Program-made: the position numbers and the translations under genes | The notes under the pieces: model-generated | Told to the model about the DNA's origin: nothing | Databases searched by the model: none | What the model saw: the letters and a program-made list of their open reading frames with translations, nothing else | Assembly (NCBI GenBank): GCA_000827495.1 | Contig: KN817557.1 | Coordinates: 3,525 to 67,524 of the forward strand | Length of the DNA stretch: 64,000 nucleotides | From: Hypholoma sublateritium FD-334 SS-4 | Taxonomy: Eukaryota; Basidiomycota; Agaricomycetes; Agaricales; Strophariaceae | Direction of reading: 5' to 3' | In this document: piece by piece, positions 53,850-64,000 of the stretch | Numbering within the stretch: position 1 is the stretch's first letter | How the letters are laid out: each line of letters begins with the position of its first letter

Positions 53850-54305
53850 CGCAGCGGAGGCGCGTGAGGACGTCCATGAACGCGCCGAGGTCGCCATCCG
53901 CTGCGGAAAAGAGTAATACCGGACCATTGACAACCCGAGCCTGCACACGCCCTGGATCTGGAATCCGAGCACCCTGGCCGACAACAATGACGACAAACAA
54001 CAGCAGCAGCGGCATGAACCAAGCAACTACACCGAGAAGCGGGAGCTCGAACCCATGTTCTCAGCGAGCATCGTGCGCACGCCGAAGCACTACCGCAGCC
54101 CGCTCGCGCCGCGTCGCGCGCCTTCGCCGTCTGCTGGCCTCACCCCGCGGTTCCACAGTCCATGGCCTGTCCCCGACACCCGCAGTCTCGGCACCATCCC
54201 AGAGAGGCGCTCTCAACGGTCTAAACATGCGTCCGCGTCTGCGTCTGCATACGCACAAGCTTTGTACGCCGCAGCGCACATGCCTCGGTCGCGCGCCCGG
54301 AGCTA
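53850..54305. pseudogene. rearranged fragments of the 696-aa gene
   Basis: Two pieces in opposite orientation. On the minus strand at about 53850-53925 LFSAADGDLGAF matches the MFAADADLGALL segment of the parent. On the plus strand at 53937-54300 the sequence reads HTPWIWNPSTLAD, NYTEKRELEPMFSASIVRTP, KHYRSPL, PDTRSLGTIPERR and ASASASAYAQA, which follow exon 2 of the parent in order with gaps. The two pieces are adjacent in the parent, so an inversion accompanied or followed copying. Confidence 0.82.
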
Positions 54306-54699
54306 AGGGAGAGTTTATCTTGGGAGGGAAGGCCGGCTGAGAGGTCTTATACTCTCAGCCATCTACTTTTCCATCCTGCCAACGCGGCGCGGCACCGTGT
54401 TACTGCCATGCTGCCAGCTGCGGGGTCGCATGCACGTACCCATTAAGCCAGTATCAGTGTTATTTCTGGCTTTTTTTTGGCTTGATATGTCGCCGCTCTT
54501 TGCTGTGCTTGATAGGAATTCCGTGCAATGTCATGTCAATACTCGGATGAATCGCGTCTCTTCATACATACACCAGTAGACAACCAGACAACCAGTAGAG
54601 TTTATTTACATGAACACTGCCTTTCCGTTTCCTTTCATTCGACCGTAAAGTAGTCTACCTGCTGTTCCGACTCCCGGCGCTGCCCAAGTGCCAGGCGTA
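54306..54699. other. intergenic downstream of the HET gene
   Basis: No gene supported; short T-run at 54473-54480. Confidence 0.4.
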
Positions 54700-56220
54700 T
54701 TATGCAAGGTAGAGTTGGGCAACTTGCATTCCCATTTTCCGAAGGTCCTGCTCCCATAACCTGTTGTAGCCAGGCCCGAACGTATGGTCTCTAGGCCAGG
54801 ATTGCACCCGAGGGCCAGATATTTGGACCAGGTCTCTTGCATTGATGTCCGGTATTGTTTTGGATGCGAGGTCAGTGCTGAATTTAAACACCACATATAA
54901 CCAGTGGTCTGGTATGTGGTATGCCGATTCAGATCTCCAGAAGTTGAGTATCCCGCAGAAAATTGCATCGGATATCGCAGACAATGGTGTTGATTTGGCC
55001 TGGAAATTGGCAATAAACATGGCCGATGCGTCATTTCGCAGCAGGACATGATATTTGTCACTGTCATCAAACCAGGTAATGTTAATAGCGTGATGATATG
55101 CTGTATTGGAGGATATGGGCACTCCAGGTATCGTTTCACGGAACAAAGGAACGAGGAATACAGCTGCATGAACACCAAGCTGTGTCATGGATGTCGGCTC
55201 AATCGGGCTATGGTTATCCAGATCTGTTGAAGTGTAAAAAAATGTCCTATCAAACACAGAAGTTCGCTCTGTATATTGAGTAATGCTGCTCGGAATGAGG
55301 TGATTTTGATCGGAATGGTTGAAAAGATCCAGAAACACCGCCCGTGCAAGCATGATTTCACGAAAAAGACGTTTGAATGCAGTTGGCAATCCTTCACCAT
55401 ATGCAACTGATATAGATATCCCAAGAAGACCCATTAAGGAGTAGATTCTGTCTTCCTGACGCGTGACGCTACGGCGCGTTGCAAGCTGGAGAACACGAGA
55501 AATTGGAAGTAGTGCCGGGTCAGAAAAGCACATTAGCATCTCGTCTTTTTCAATTGTTGTTGCTTGTGATATCTGGGAATAAACGGACTCCGAAAAGGCG
55601 CGGAACGTATGCCACTTCTTTGTCATTTCCATGTTGTTTTGGGCCAGGAAGGTCCAGTTCTTGCTGTAAAAGATCATATTCTGGGGTGCCAGAAGCTCCT
55701 GCAGCGTCCAGCCACGAGTGAACCAGGCATCGCTATGCATGTCTGGGATATCGTCCGTGTCCGCCAGATAAGTTATGCAGAGGTGAGATTGGCGATACCA
55801 GCGATACATCGACCGGATTGATTCGTCGAGCTCCGTGCTGCTGCTCTTGTCAATACAGATGGTGTCCATCCAACCATACACGACACCATGGTTGCGAGCA
55901 GCAACCTCACAGAACTTGACAATCTTGCTGTTCCCTTTGGAGTTGAGATCTCGCACCTTCCAATCGCCATAGACAACATCACCTGGTTTACCTCGAAACC
56001 AAGTGTGGGACAGAATGGCGTATCTCCCGAGTTTGTTGACTAGATCAAATGACTCGGATTCATCTAGTCCTTGCCAGTCCTCCTCTGAGAGCCGGAATTT
56101 GATCTGCTCCGCAATTTCACTGCGCTCAACAAGACGAAGCTGCGTCCCATTGGAATCGAAGGCAAGCATGCGAATCGGCATTTCGTTGAAAACATGGTGA
56201 TGAATCTGATTAACAATCAT
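54700..56220 (-). CDS. HET-domain protein (heterokaryon-incompatibility type)
   Basis: A single open frame of 506 aa. The three HET blocks are present in order: YAILSHTW (about residue 68), GWMDTICIDKSSSTELDESI with MYRWYRQSHLCITYLAD (about 116-154), and WFTRGWTLQELLAP (about 166). After the domain come RQEDRIYSLMGLLGISISVA and YGEGLPTAFKRL, the segment that typically follows HET in fungal proteins, and a C-terminal region without a known domain. HET-domain proteins trigger cell death on non-self recognition in ascomycetes; in basidiomycetes the domain is common but mostly untested. No NACHT, WD or ankyrin repeats are attached. The chosen ATG at 56220 lies 49 residues before the first conserved block; an upstream exon cannot be excluded because possible coding exons end right at this point. 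Confidence 0.92.
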   Translation of the reverse strand: MIVNQIHHHVFNEMPIRMLAFDSNGTQLRLVERSEIAEQIKFRLSEEDWQGLDESESFDLVNKLGRYAILSHTWFRGKPGDVVYGDWKVRDLNSKGNSKIVKFCEVAARNHGVVYGWMDTICIDKSSSTELDESIRSMYRWYRQSHLCITYLADTDDIPDMHSDAWFTRGWTLQELLAPQNMIFYSKNWTFLAQNNMEMTKKWHTFRAFSESVYSQISQATTIEKDEMLMCFSDPALLPISRVLQLATRRSVTRQEDRIYSLMGLLGISISVAYGEGLPTAFKRLFREIMLARAVFLDLFNHSDQNHLIPSSITQYTERTSVFDRTFFYTSTDLDNHSPIEPTSMTQLGVHAAVFLVPLFRETIPGVPISSNTAYHHAINITWFDDSDKYHVLLRNDASAMFIANFQAKSTPLSAISDAIFCGILNFWRSESAYHIPDHWLYVVFKFSTDLASKTIPDINARDLVQISGPRVQSWPRDHTFGPGYNRLWEQDLRKMGMQVAQLYLA

Positions 56221-56886
56221 CGGCGATAGATTTTTTGTCGAAATGGCTGTTCTCGCTGTTTCAGAACGGGCGGCGTGAACTGGCAGAATAGTAAAAACTG
56301 ACGTCTCGCTATCAAGGCTTGTTGTTCAACGGGATTATTTTCACGATCTTCGGTAAACTGGTCTGTGTGCATGGAATAAACACCAGTATATTGTTGTTAG
56401 AAATGTTTTCAAACCTACCTCTTGAAGTTGCCGACTTGACTATACCCTCCGCAGTAATATAACCGCCGTGCAAATCCCTGACAAACCTTCCCAGGGCCAA
56501 AAGGAGTTCTTTGCCTTGCGCCCCGCTACATATGCGCCCCGCCCTTGAATCTAAACCGCTGCATAAGTACTCGAATGGTCGTAAAGGATCGGATGCTGTC
56601 ACCGAAGTCTTCCTGGGTTTGATCAGAGTCCTTCACACCTGTACCATCCGCTCAGCACAACGCTAGACAACGTGGAAGGAATCGATTAACCTGTTGCCGC
56701 AGTGTGTGATACATCGATGAACGGTCGGATGAATCCAACCAAGCCAGCCAACAGTGCCAGTCCCTGGGCATCGGCCATGGGGATGTTCGGGCCCGGGCCA
56801 CCTGCAGGTAATGTACAGCCGGTGAGCTGATGAAAAAAAGCTGGATCGACACCACTGTTGCTCACTCGCGGTCTGAAAATCGGCAA
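56221..56886 (-). CDS. possible small multi-exon gene ending at the HET gene start
   Basis: Minus-strand pieces with coding character: FFHQLTGCTLPAGGPGPNIP then MADAQGLALLAGLVGFI (56880-56690), a putative intron starting GTTAATC, then ELLLALGRFVRDLHGGYITA and EGIVKSATSR (to about 56425), a 53-base intron (GTAGGT..CAG), and DQFTEDRENNPVEQQAL. The last frame stops at the TGA that overlaps the ATG of the HET gene. I do not recognise the family. It may be an independent gene, the 5' part of a longer HET transcript, or a relic; start and first intron are not fixed. Confidence 0.35.
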
Positions 56887-57848
56887 ATCCGGAGGTTTCT
56901 ATAATACACTTGTTAGTCTCTACATGCTATATCATGGTGAAAACCATGTGCCTTGGTTGGAAAACGTGCTCATTGAACGGATTTCAGTCGCGGTTAGAGA
57001 TGGTAACAGCGGAGATAGACGTGTCGTCTGCCAGTGGCAGTGAGTCGTGGTGACCGCGTTGTCGTTACATAATAAGCCCGTCGCTTGCTGCCCGGGCGGC
57101 ATTCTGTCCGCTTCAACGCCTGGCCACAAATGTAAAATTATCCAATGACCAAGTACGTTCAATATGGAACTCACGTCGTATATTTGCACCTCGCATATAT
57201 ATACACGACTTTACGACCTTCTCGAAAGTGCCTATTCCCCCCAAAATAGACCGCACGGATCCGCAGCTGCGCCGTAGAGCAAAAAATATGCCCATGCCAG
57301 TATCTTTCCATCGGTAAAAGGCAGCGGGACAGCTGCGCTGTTCGGAAATGGTGAATATATACGCGTCATATAGCTGGGTGCGAAAAGACGACTCACGAAC
57401 CTTGAATGCAGATAGTCCTTCCGACTCCGGTCATCCGCGCGCTGTCCCGAAGTGCGCTGAAAACTTCATTCAGCAGCAGCGTAAACAGCGGCTCCTTTCA
57501 GCAACGCGGCGTACTCGGAACGCTGGCCTTATATACGCAAAGCGTGCCCTCACCGGCGTACTTCATGCACGGCCGATCCTCGAGCGGCGCAGAATGGTAC
57601 GCCGTGGTCGAGATCGCACAACGCCCTCAACATCAATGCAGCGGCCAATCTATCTGTGCATCAGCTTCCAGGGGGTTGCTTATCATCAGGAAATTAGGGA
57701 CGTCCAGATTTAGCCTTACGACGTTGATAAGCGTTTGGTAGTATTACACTGCCTCGACAACAGCTGATAACATGTTAGACGCATATTACAGGATTACTGT
57801 GACATCGTAACTTAGATGTACCATTTCTTCTGCAAGAAGAGATGATTT
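56887..57848. other. no gene recognised
   Basis: Moderate-GC sequence with short overlapping frames on both strands; none shows a motif. Confidence 0.4.
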
Positions 57849-58165
57849 AAATACAGCAAGTGAAATATCATTATCTATGAAGTAGTTGTAAGGTTCATAG
57901 GAGAATTATAGTATTCTTGTCATATCTTGAACGCTTCACTGATACTTCACCCACGATAAAAAATACGGCAAGGAGATTGTACTATGCTATCAAGTGGCTG
58001 CAAGGTTCATAATCAAACTACAATTTTGATGTCGGCCACTGGTTACTTCACCTGGCGCCGCCGATGATTAGAATACGGCAAAGAGATTGTGTTATGCCAT
58101 GAAATGGCGGCAAGCTTCATAATAAAAATACAGCTTTGACATCAGATATTGAATGCCTTACCACT
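57849..58165 (+). repeat. tandem repeat of about 112 bases, three copies
   Basis: Units begin near 57849, 57961 and 58073, each with AATACGGCAA(G/A)GAGATTGT, a segment like ATCAAGTGGCTGCAAG and GGTTCATAAT. The first copy is degenerate; a possible fourth remnant follows at 58190-58258. Confidence 0.7.
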
Positions 58166-58489
58166 CATTATGATCCTAGCCCAAGGCTGTAGACTAGATA
58201 CAATTCAAATGTAAAATGGGTAAAGGCTCATAAATAAGTATGGCACGTTTGACTAAAGAGCGCGAGGAATCACAACTAGCTGCGAAGTGCGAAAGAAATT
58301 CCACTGTCACCATCGGGGATCTATAGCCATCTACGTATTTGTTACAAAAAGAATTTATGTATCTAACACAAACGGCGAGCTTGAGGTCACAGCACGAGCA
58401 AGACGAGACTTGAAGTTTGACGACTAGCTTTCAAAACAGTCAGGAGAACAGAAACGCAGTGAACAAGGTAACTTACCGAAGGTCAATGA

Positions 58490-59563
58490 AATCCTGGTCG
58501 GAAACGATGACATTTGCGCCGTCTGACGTGACTCTAACTAAGTAGAGATCGTTCTACAAGGCTTAAATAGTGCTGTAATATAAGGATAGAAAAGGACGTA
58601 CTGTGGCAATATCCCCCCCAGGTTGCAAGTACCTGAATCGGAAGTGGCCGCGAACTTGGCCGTGTTGTACTCGGAAATGGCCAGGCCATTGGGGGTCAGG
58701 AGAAGTGACGAGAACAGGGCAGTTGAGAGGGATCCTGTAGGGAGATAGTGAGAGCCAGAGTGTTAGAAAGGTAAGCTGCTTACATTTGGGACTGGAGTTG
58801 GTTGAGGAAGACGAGTAGAATCAGATGAGATGATAGCTGAAGCACGAGTAGTGAGCGTGAAGAGGAAAGAACTGAGGTGTGTTGATCAGTATTTACCGGG
58901 CAATTCGCTCTCGCACATGCCCCTTCCCTCCCATTTCGCCTCTTCCACACACTCGCCCAGCACCGGCGCGATGGGGCCTTCAACGACGACGGCATCCCCA
59001 ATTCTGAAGGGTTCCTCGTTCGACTTTTGCGACCGCTTTTCCTACACCGAGATCTGCCCATCGTCGCGCGCGTTCGTGGTGGGCGGCGCGCTGACAACGA
59101 TTTCGACGTCCATTTCGGCAGCCGGTGGGGGGGCAAGCGCGTCGTCGGCGCTCTGTTTATGTACTCGGCCGCCAAGTAAAGATGCACTTGACTCAGGCGT
59201 CCTCTCGTCTTCCGCAGACGCGTCGAATGCAAAGAAAGGAACGGCGCTCTCCTCCATGTCCTCCTCTTTCTCCTCCTCCGGCACATCGGCTTTCTCCTCT
59301 GCAACGAGCACGGATCTCTCCTCCACCGCAGGCCTCTCCATACCCCACGCAATAGCAAATTCAACTACCACCGCCACCACCTCCTCAAAGTGCGCCGACT
59401 CATCCCCGCAACAAAGCTGCTCGGCCTCGTCCGCCCATCGCGCCCTCTGTTCCGCGTATGCATTCGCCCTGTATGGCCTCCACAGATGGGGTGGCTTCGC
59501 GCCGGAGCACTGCGTCGGATTTAAGCGGCACATCCGAATCTTCGATGCCGGTACGCTCGTCAA
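58490..59563 (-). CDS. unrecognised minus-strand exons
   Basis: The upstream piece (59563-59042 and on to about 58900) reads SAHFEEVVAVVVEFAIAWG, a Glu-rich stretch VAEEKADVPEEEKEEDMEES, SAPPTTNARDDGQISV, an in-frame TAG, then EEPFRIGDAVVVEGPIAP and VLGECVEEAKWEGRG. A downstream exon (about 58733-58600) gives PVLVTSPDPQWPGHFRVQHG and FRYLQPGGDIAT, joined by a GTACGT..TAG intron to LYLVRVTSDGANVIVSDQDF. The GDAVVVEGPIAPVLG segment has the look of a small beta-barrel (KOW- or BAH-like), but I cannot assign it. The TAG and a non-matching splice phase suggest decay or missed introns. Confidence 0.35.
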
Positions 59564-62220
59564 GTTCTGCGAGCGTTGTGGGCGATTTTACGTCTGCCAC
59601 CGACGTGGCCAGGCTGTCGTCGACAGGCGCAGCGGATTCGGCACGCGTCGACGACGACGACGATCTTCACCGACGGAGACAACGATGACGGCGGCGGCGA
59701 GGGCATTGAGAATGACAGCAGAAGCAGCGCGTCGGCGCCCTCCATATGCCTCTTCACCGACAGCACAGGAGTGCCCCCGCCCCTCCCTGCCTCAAGGGAC
59801 GTCGGCGCCGGCTCGGGTCCGGCAGGCGCGTCGACCGATTGGGACGCGCGTGCGCTCCGCGTCGCGACGAGTGGGGGGGGGTAGTGAGGCGCGCGCCGTC
59901 CGCGACGACATCCGGCGACTCGTCCGCGATCTTGCCTACCTCCAAGTTGCTGTCGAGTTGCCCGTCGGCCGCTCCGGACTCGGCCGCGGGCGCTTTGTGT
60001 CGCTATGGGTGTGTCCGGGTGCGGGGCATCGAAGATCCTGCCCTCTAGGTCCTCCTCTAGGTCTTTGTCCTTCTCCTCGCTTTGTGGGGTCTATGACATT
60101 CTAGCTTGTCCCACCCCACGCCCTCTATCCCCATCCCCATCCTCCCATCCTTCTTTCTCGCCACTTGCATAGCCGCCAACTTCTCTCCGTCGTCCACGCC
60201 CGCGGCGCGCTCGTCCGACTCTATGTTCCCGCCCTGCGCTTGCGGGGGCAGCGATGCATAGTTCGTATCCATCCCCGTTTCCACCTCCACGGACGGAAGC
60301 GCCAGCGCCAGCGCCCATAAGTTCGGCAGCGAGCGCGCCGCCCTATATGTTCCTCGACCGCGCCCTCCATCCGCTCGTCCTGCGCCGCGGAGCCTCATTG
60401 GAACAGCAGGAGCATGAGCTACTACGGCCCGTACCCACCCGCGGCAGCGCAGGAATACGCCTGCCTGGACGCGAGCGTGGTCCATGTGCATCTCGCGCAG
60501 CTGCCGCTCCGTTTGGGTCTTCACGGAGTCGGCGTTCTAAGCAGGCGTGCCGACGTAGCCGTAGTCGATATATACGAGCTGAGCGGGGCGGTATGCGGTG
60601 GACGGCCAGGGGGTCGAGGCGTTCTGGTGGCGTTGTTGTTGCGGCCGGCGCTTCTGCTTCTGCTGCTTCTGCTGCCGTTGAGCATGCCGTTCACTGCCCA
60701 TATCAGCCTGGCCGAGCACCATATCGAACGCCTGCGTCGGAGCATGCGCTGTGGGGCCACAGTGCGGGTGCGGCTGTACGCGCTCCTCCGCGCTCGCGCT
60801 CATATTTGCTATGTCGAAAGGGTACGATAGGTGACAGACGGCCACGGCGCGTTGGCTATAGCGCTCGGTGTGTACTCCGCCTACTACTGCTGCTAGGCGC
60901 ACACGACCTGCGCGCCTTCAGATTCGCTGGGCGGCCACGGCGTAGTGTTAGTTGCACCTGCGCTTGGCGCAGATTTGGTCTTCTGGTGCAGGGCGTTAGC
61001 TCAATCGGGCGCCTAATTCTAATGCAAATGGTGAGCGAATACGAGGCTTTTGATTCTGGTTCTTAACCAACCTCGCCAGTCTTCTGGCCCGCGGCGCTTT
61101 CTTGGGGCGAGCTCCATGCCGCGCCCGATGACTACGTCTCCACCGTCGCATCCTCGTCCTCGACCGCGACATCGCCGACCGGCTCTGTAGGCTGAATACC
61201 TCGTCGACGGCGTGTGCGAACGAGGTAAAGAACGACGAAAGGCAGAGGCGGGCTCGGACGCGGCGGCAAGTACGTTCATCGCCTCTAGCAACGCATGGAT
61301 AGCCCGACCGCGTCCTGCGCGCCCCCGGGTGCCGGCGCGGCACCGTTAGCGTGATGCAGCATTCCCGGGCTGACGGCGTGATTCTGCGCGGCGGTCCTCG
61401 GTTGGCGGATCCCTAGCGCCTCCGAGACATCATCGAACGTCGCGCGGCGTTTCCCGCTGGGTGCTCGGCGTCGGCGCCCCGTCACAGCGGACGACGCAGG
61501 CCGCTGCTCGGGGGCGTATGTTGCGCCGGGCGCGGTTGTTATCCCTCTGCTACTCTGTCCCAAGCTGCCCTTCAACGCAGCTCCTCCAGCACCCGCGCGC
61601 TCCACCTTTATACCGCGCCCACGTTTGGTGGATCGTGTCCCCTGATTGTCGTCGCCTCGCCTGCACCGAAGCTCCTCGGCGTCGCGCCGCGTCCTCCCGC
61701 GCACGCTCCGCCTCTAAGAGCAGCACCTTCACAGGCAAGCGCATCACCTCCGCCTTCTGCGCTTCGCGCGACGCATCGTCGCGACCGCCGCGTCCGTCAC
61801 CACGGCCGCGATCTGCTCAGTGTCGACAAACAACGCAATGGTATCCTTGGCCTCCGCGCGCCCCATGTCGTCGTCGTATCCCGCGCATGCAGACTCGAGC
61901 TCAGCGGAGAGGGGCCGCGCCTTCTTCGCCGAGCCGCTCGTTCAGCGCAAGAGCACGTCGCCGTCGTCTTCATTGCCGTCGTCGTCATCGTCATCAACGG
62001 CGACGGCGGTGTTGGCGTGTGGAGGCAAAAACGGCTTCGTCCGCGGGCAAGACGGCAGCGGTGGTGGTGGAAGGTAACGCGGACGCCTGTCTCGCGGTAG
62101 CTGGGGCCCGGAGCACAACCCGTCTTGCGAACTCACTTCGCAAGTGCTCCGCCCACCCGCCTATTCGCGCAGCGTCGCATGAACAACGGCCCTAGCGTGG
62201 GCTCTGCGGCGGGCAGCGCC
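59564..62220. other. GC-rich stretch without a supported gene
   Basis: Many overlapping frames on both strands, most Arg/Pro/Ser-rich and broken. Isolated pieces such as a Gln-rich RQQKQQKQKRRPQQQR on the minus strand near 60660 may be gene remnants. No continuous model could be made. Confidence 0.4.
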
Positions 62221-62334
62221 AACCCCTACGCGCTGAATGAGCGCCGCGGGATGAGGGCATGACGCGAGTATCCCCCGCCATGCTTTGGCAAATTAAACAC
62301 GCCCTGCTCGCGCCAGGGAGGAGGCGGCGGACGC

Positions 62335-63050
62335 GGACTCGATGTACCGCCGTCCCTCTCGAAGAAGATCGCCGTGAGGATGCTTGGCGCATGCGCATTG
62401 AGCCCGCCGCCGCTTGAGCCCGCCATCGCGTTCTCAAAGGAAGGATCCTCCTGTTCAGTGTCACTAGGCCCACGATCGTCGTCTTCGTCGCGCTCTTCAC
62501 AGCTTTTCCAGGAATACCGCCTCCACAACAACTCTGCTCCCCCCTCCCCTCGGTCCAGTAGATAGCGGCCGGCTTCTCGTCCATACAGTAGCGCCCGGAC
62601 AGCGCAAGCGTATCTATCGCAGGCGCTCGGGCGAGAGCGCATCGAGCGCCTCCTCCGCCTTCGCAATTGCTCTCGTCGCGATCCCGTCGCCCGTCGCCGT
62701 CGCGAAGCGCATGAACAGCGTGCGCACCGTGATGGCCGTCTTCGCACCTTTTGACCTCGCAAAGCGCGACATGCTCTCAAGCGCCGCCTTGAGGACCGCG
62801 CACCTCTCGTCGCTGTCGATCCGCATCTATGGTGAAGTCAATCGCGAGCCCGCGCGTCATCGCGCCCTGCGTGAGAATGAGCGCATCGGGCGCCAGACGC
62901 AGACCTGCGGCTGCGGTGCCTGTGCGCTCCCCTGCGGTGACGGCCAAGTGCCACACGGGCGTCGGCGGCGTGATCAGGCTCGGCATGTACAACATCAAAA
63001 ACGGCGCAATCTACCCATCAACAGAAAAAATCATTCCTCATGCACGCACG
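62335..63050 (-). pseudogene. frameshifted remnant of HMG-CoA reductase
   Basis: Read across three frames on the minus strand: ALILTQGAMTRGLAIDF, DSDERCAVLKAALESMSRFA then KTAITVRTLFMRFATATGD, EKPAAIYWTEGRG, KAVKSATKTTIVGLVTLN, and NAMAGSSGGGLNAHAPSILT followed by AIFF. These follow, in order, the catalytic domain of class I HMG-CoA reductase. The DAMGMNM loop after TGD is lost (here GIATRAIA) and frameshifts separate the pieces, so it is not functional. The membrane domain and both termini are not found. A functional copy is expected elsewhere because this enzyme is essential for sterol synthesis. Confidence 0.82.
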
Positions 63051-63529
63051 TATAGCAGAGTAGCGCACCATCAGCTGCAGCCTCGCCGCCTGTACCTCCT
63101 GCCCCCACCGCCCCTTTGCTCTCGGCCGAGCGAGCTTGAGCAGTTTGACGCTATTTGCGCGGACGAAATGCGGCCAGTCGGCGGGGCCCTTGGCGCGCGA
63201 GATGCCGCGACGCCGCGAACATTTATTCTGGGAAGGGTGGAAGGCGGAAAGGGCCCGTGGAAGAGCTTCATGCCTATGGGGCAGCGTGCTGAATGTCTGT
63301 TTGCATGTGAGTGGGCGCCGCCAAGGGTCGGAGCTTTTTGCATATCCGCGTCAATGACAGTGCGCCGAAGTACGGTATGTGGCTTCGTTTCCTGAACTAT
63401 ACTAGAGCATAAGCAGCTATGAGAAAAATGTGCACGAATCTCATAGCATACCTCTTCGTGGCACGCAACAGTGCGTTTACGACGTCCTCATAACACCTCG
63501 CCCTATCTTCGGAGAACGCAACGCACTGA
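63051..63529. other. no gene recognised
   Basis: Short stretch between two gene relics; no supported frame. Confidence 0.4.
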
Positions 63530-63876
63530 TCAGCGTGATTCACCAGGGTCTGGCAGCGGGCTGTCGTTCAGACCTACGACGAGCACCAAAATAAGCGGAT
63601 GTAGGTGCAGATCAAGTTTGATGGCGCCAAATGAGGGAGGAGATCGCAGGTCATTCCGAGCGCCCCTACCGTGGTGACATGGAGATTCACCAACCATATC
63701 AATGGCTTGAGAGTAGAGCCATAAGTCGTGATCACAGACTCGTGGTGGTGCCCGTCTTGGTCCTTGATGCGCTCCTCGATGAAGGGGATAACGGCCGGGA
63801 CGACGGCGTCCTGCACAGAGCCGGTAGTCAGGCATGTCGCAGCGGCCATGAACAGCCTCTCAGAGACACCTTGCAT
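63530..63876 (-). pseudogene. fragment of importin subunit beta-1 (Kap95 type), frameshifted
   Basis: The minus strand reads LFMAAATCLTTGSVQDAVVP, AVIPFIEERIKDQDGHHHES then ITTYGSTLKPLIWLVN. After a frame change it continues LLPS-type FGAIKLDLHLHPLILVLVVG and LNDSPLPDP. These are consecutive HEAT-repeat segments of fungal importin beta (MAAATCL..TVQDAIVP, then LKPLI and VVGLNDSP). Only about 110 codons are recognisable, with frame changes, so this is a relic; it may extend past the window edge. Confidence 0.75.
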
Positions 63877-64000
63877 AACGTAGTTACCCTTACCCTGTCG
63901 CTGATGAGCGCGATGAAACGAATGGCAAGAGAGGAAAGGCGTACGTCGCAGTCAAAGCTGGATGACAGCGTGAGCTTCCGGCGAAAGTTCCTCCTTGCGG

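Noticed and set aside
57348..57741. Two overlapping plus-strand frames of 111-121 codons
   Set aside because: Both are open over the same bases, with no motif and no promoter or splice evidence to choose either.
57849..58258. CRISPR-like array of regularly spaced repeats
   Set aside because: Units are about 112 bases, diverged along their whole length with no unique spacers, and the host is a eukaryote; it is an ordinary tandem repeat.
58830..60104. 424-codon plus-strand open frame
   Set aside because: Ser/Ala/Arg-rich without motif; it overlaps better minus-strand coding segments and is explained by GC-rich sequence.
60993..61075. tRNA-like sequence (GCGTTAGCTCAATCGG resembles an A-box)
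   Set aside because: The D-arm does not close, no T-loop GGTTCGA box follows at the right distance, and the acceptor ends do not pair.

Overview
The window looks like chromosomal DNA of a filamentous basidiomycete, most likely an Agaricomycete. This is inferred from genes with many 45-70 base GT..AG introns, a CxC5/CxC6-type KDZ-transposon protein, an aryl-alcohol-dehydrogenase-like aldo-keto reductase pair, a HET-domain gene and a Ty1/copia element primed by the anticodon half of initiator tRNA. There are no bacterial features. The sequence is split in two by composition: an AT-rich, transposon-filled left part (1 to about 28.99 kb) and a GC-rich, gene-bearing right part (about 28.99 to 64 kb). 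The change occurs almost exactly at the stop codon of the 1332-aa gene.

Left part. 1-440 is a broken copia pol fragment. 624-1299 is a small four-exon gene. 2595-3995 is a CxC5/CxC6 KDZ-associated protein, and 4156-5937 is a convergent cysteine-cluster gene. From 6.0 to 14.8 kb there are no genes, but there are several short inverted-repeat elements, a C-to-T-decayed direct repeat pair and a displaced copy of the 3' end of the gene at 29 kb. From 14832 to 27766 lies a decayed Ty1/copia element with two 335-bp LTRs and a 5-bp target duplication. Its reverse transcriptase is split by a 5.6-kb terminal-inverted-repeat element with an exact 7-bp duplication, which carries a PHD/C2H2-type gene and a further nested hairpin element. 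Its RNase H is split by a second, CTAG-rich insertion that contains an 879-base assembly gap.

Right part, 29-44 kb. There is a 1332-aa disordered protein gene (28991-33148), two tandem aldo-keto reductase genes with identical exon lengths (34250-35751 and 37646-39166) plus a third decayed relic, and a 696-aa proline/alanine-rich protein gene (41800-44111). Pieces of the last gene are scattered at 36.5 kb and 53.9-54.3 kb.

Right part, 46-56 kb. A HET-domain gene (54700-56220) and a truncated HET relic (46102-46735) bracket two tandem copies of an unrecognised seven-exon nuclear-type gene. The second copy has an in-frame duplication of its 5' exons and a premature stop. This is the most locus-like cluster in the window and could be a non-self recognition region; that function is inference only.

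From 56.3 to 64 kb the sequence holds a possible small gene, a tandem repeat, unrecognised minus-strand exons, a frameshifted HMG-CoA reductase relic and an importin-beta relic at the right edge. Exon borders were read by eye from splice signals and frame continuity; family names come from remembered family motifs, not from searches.
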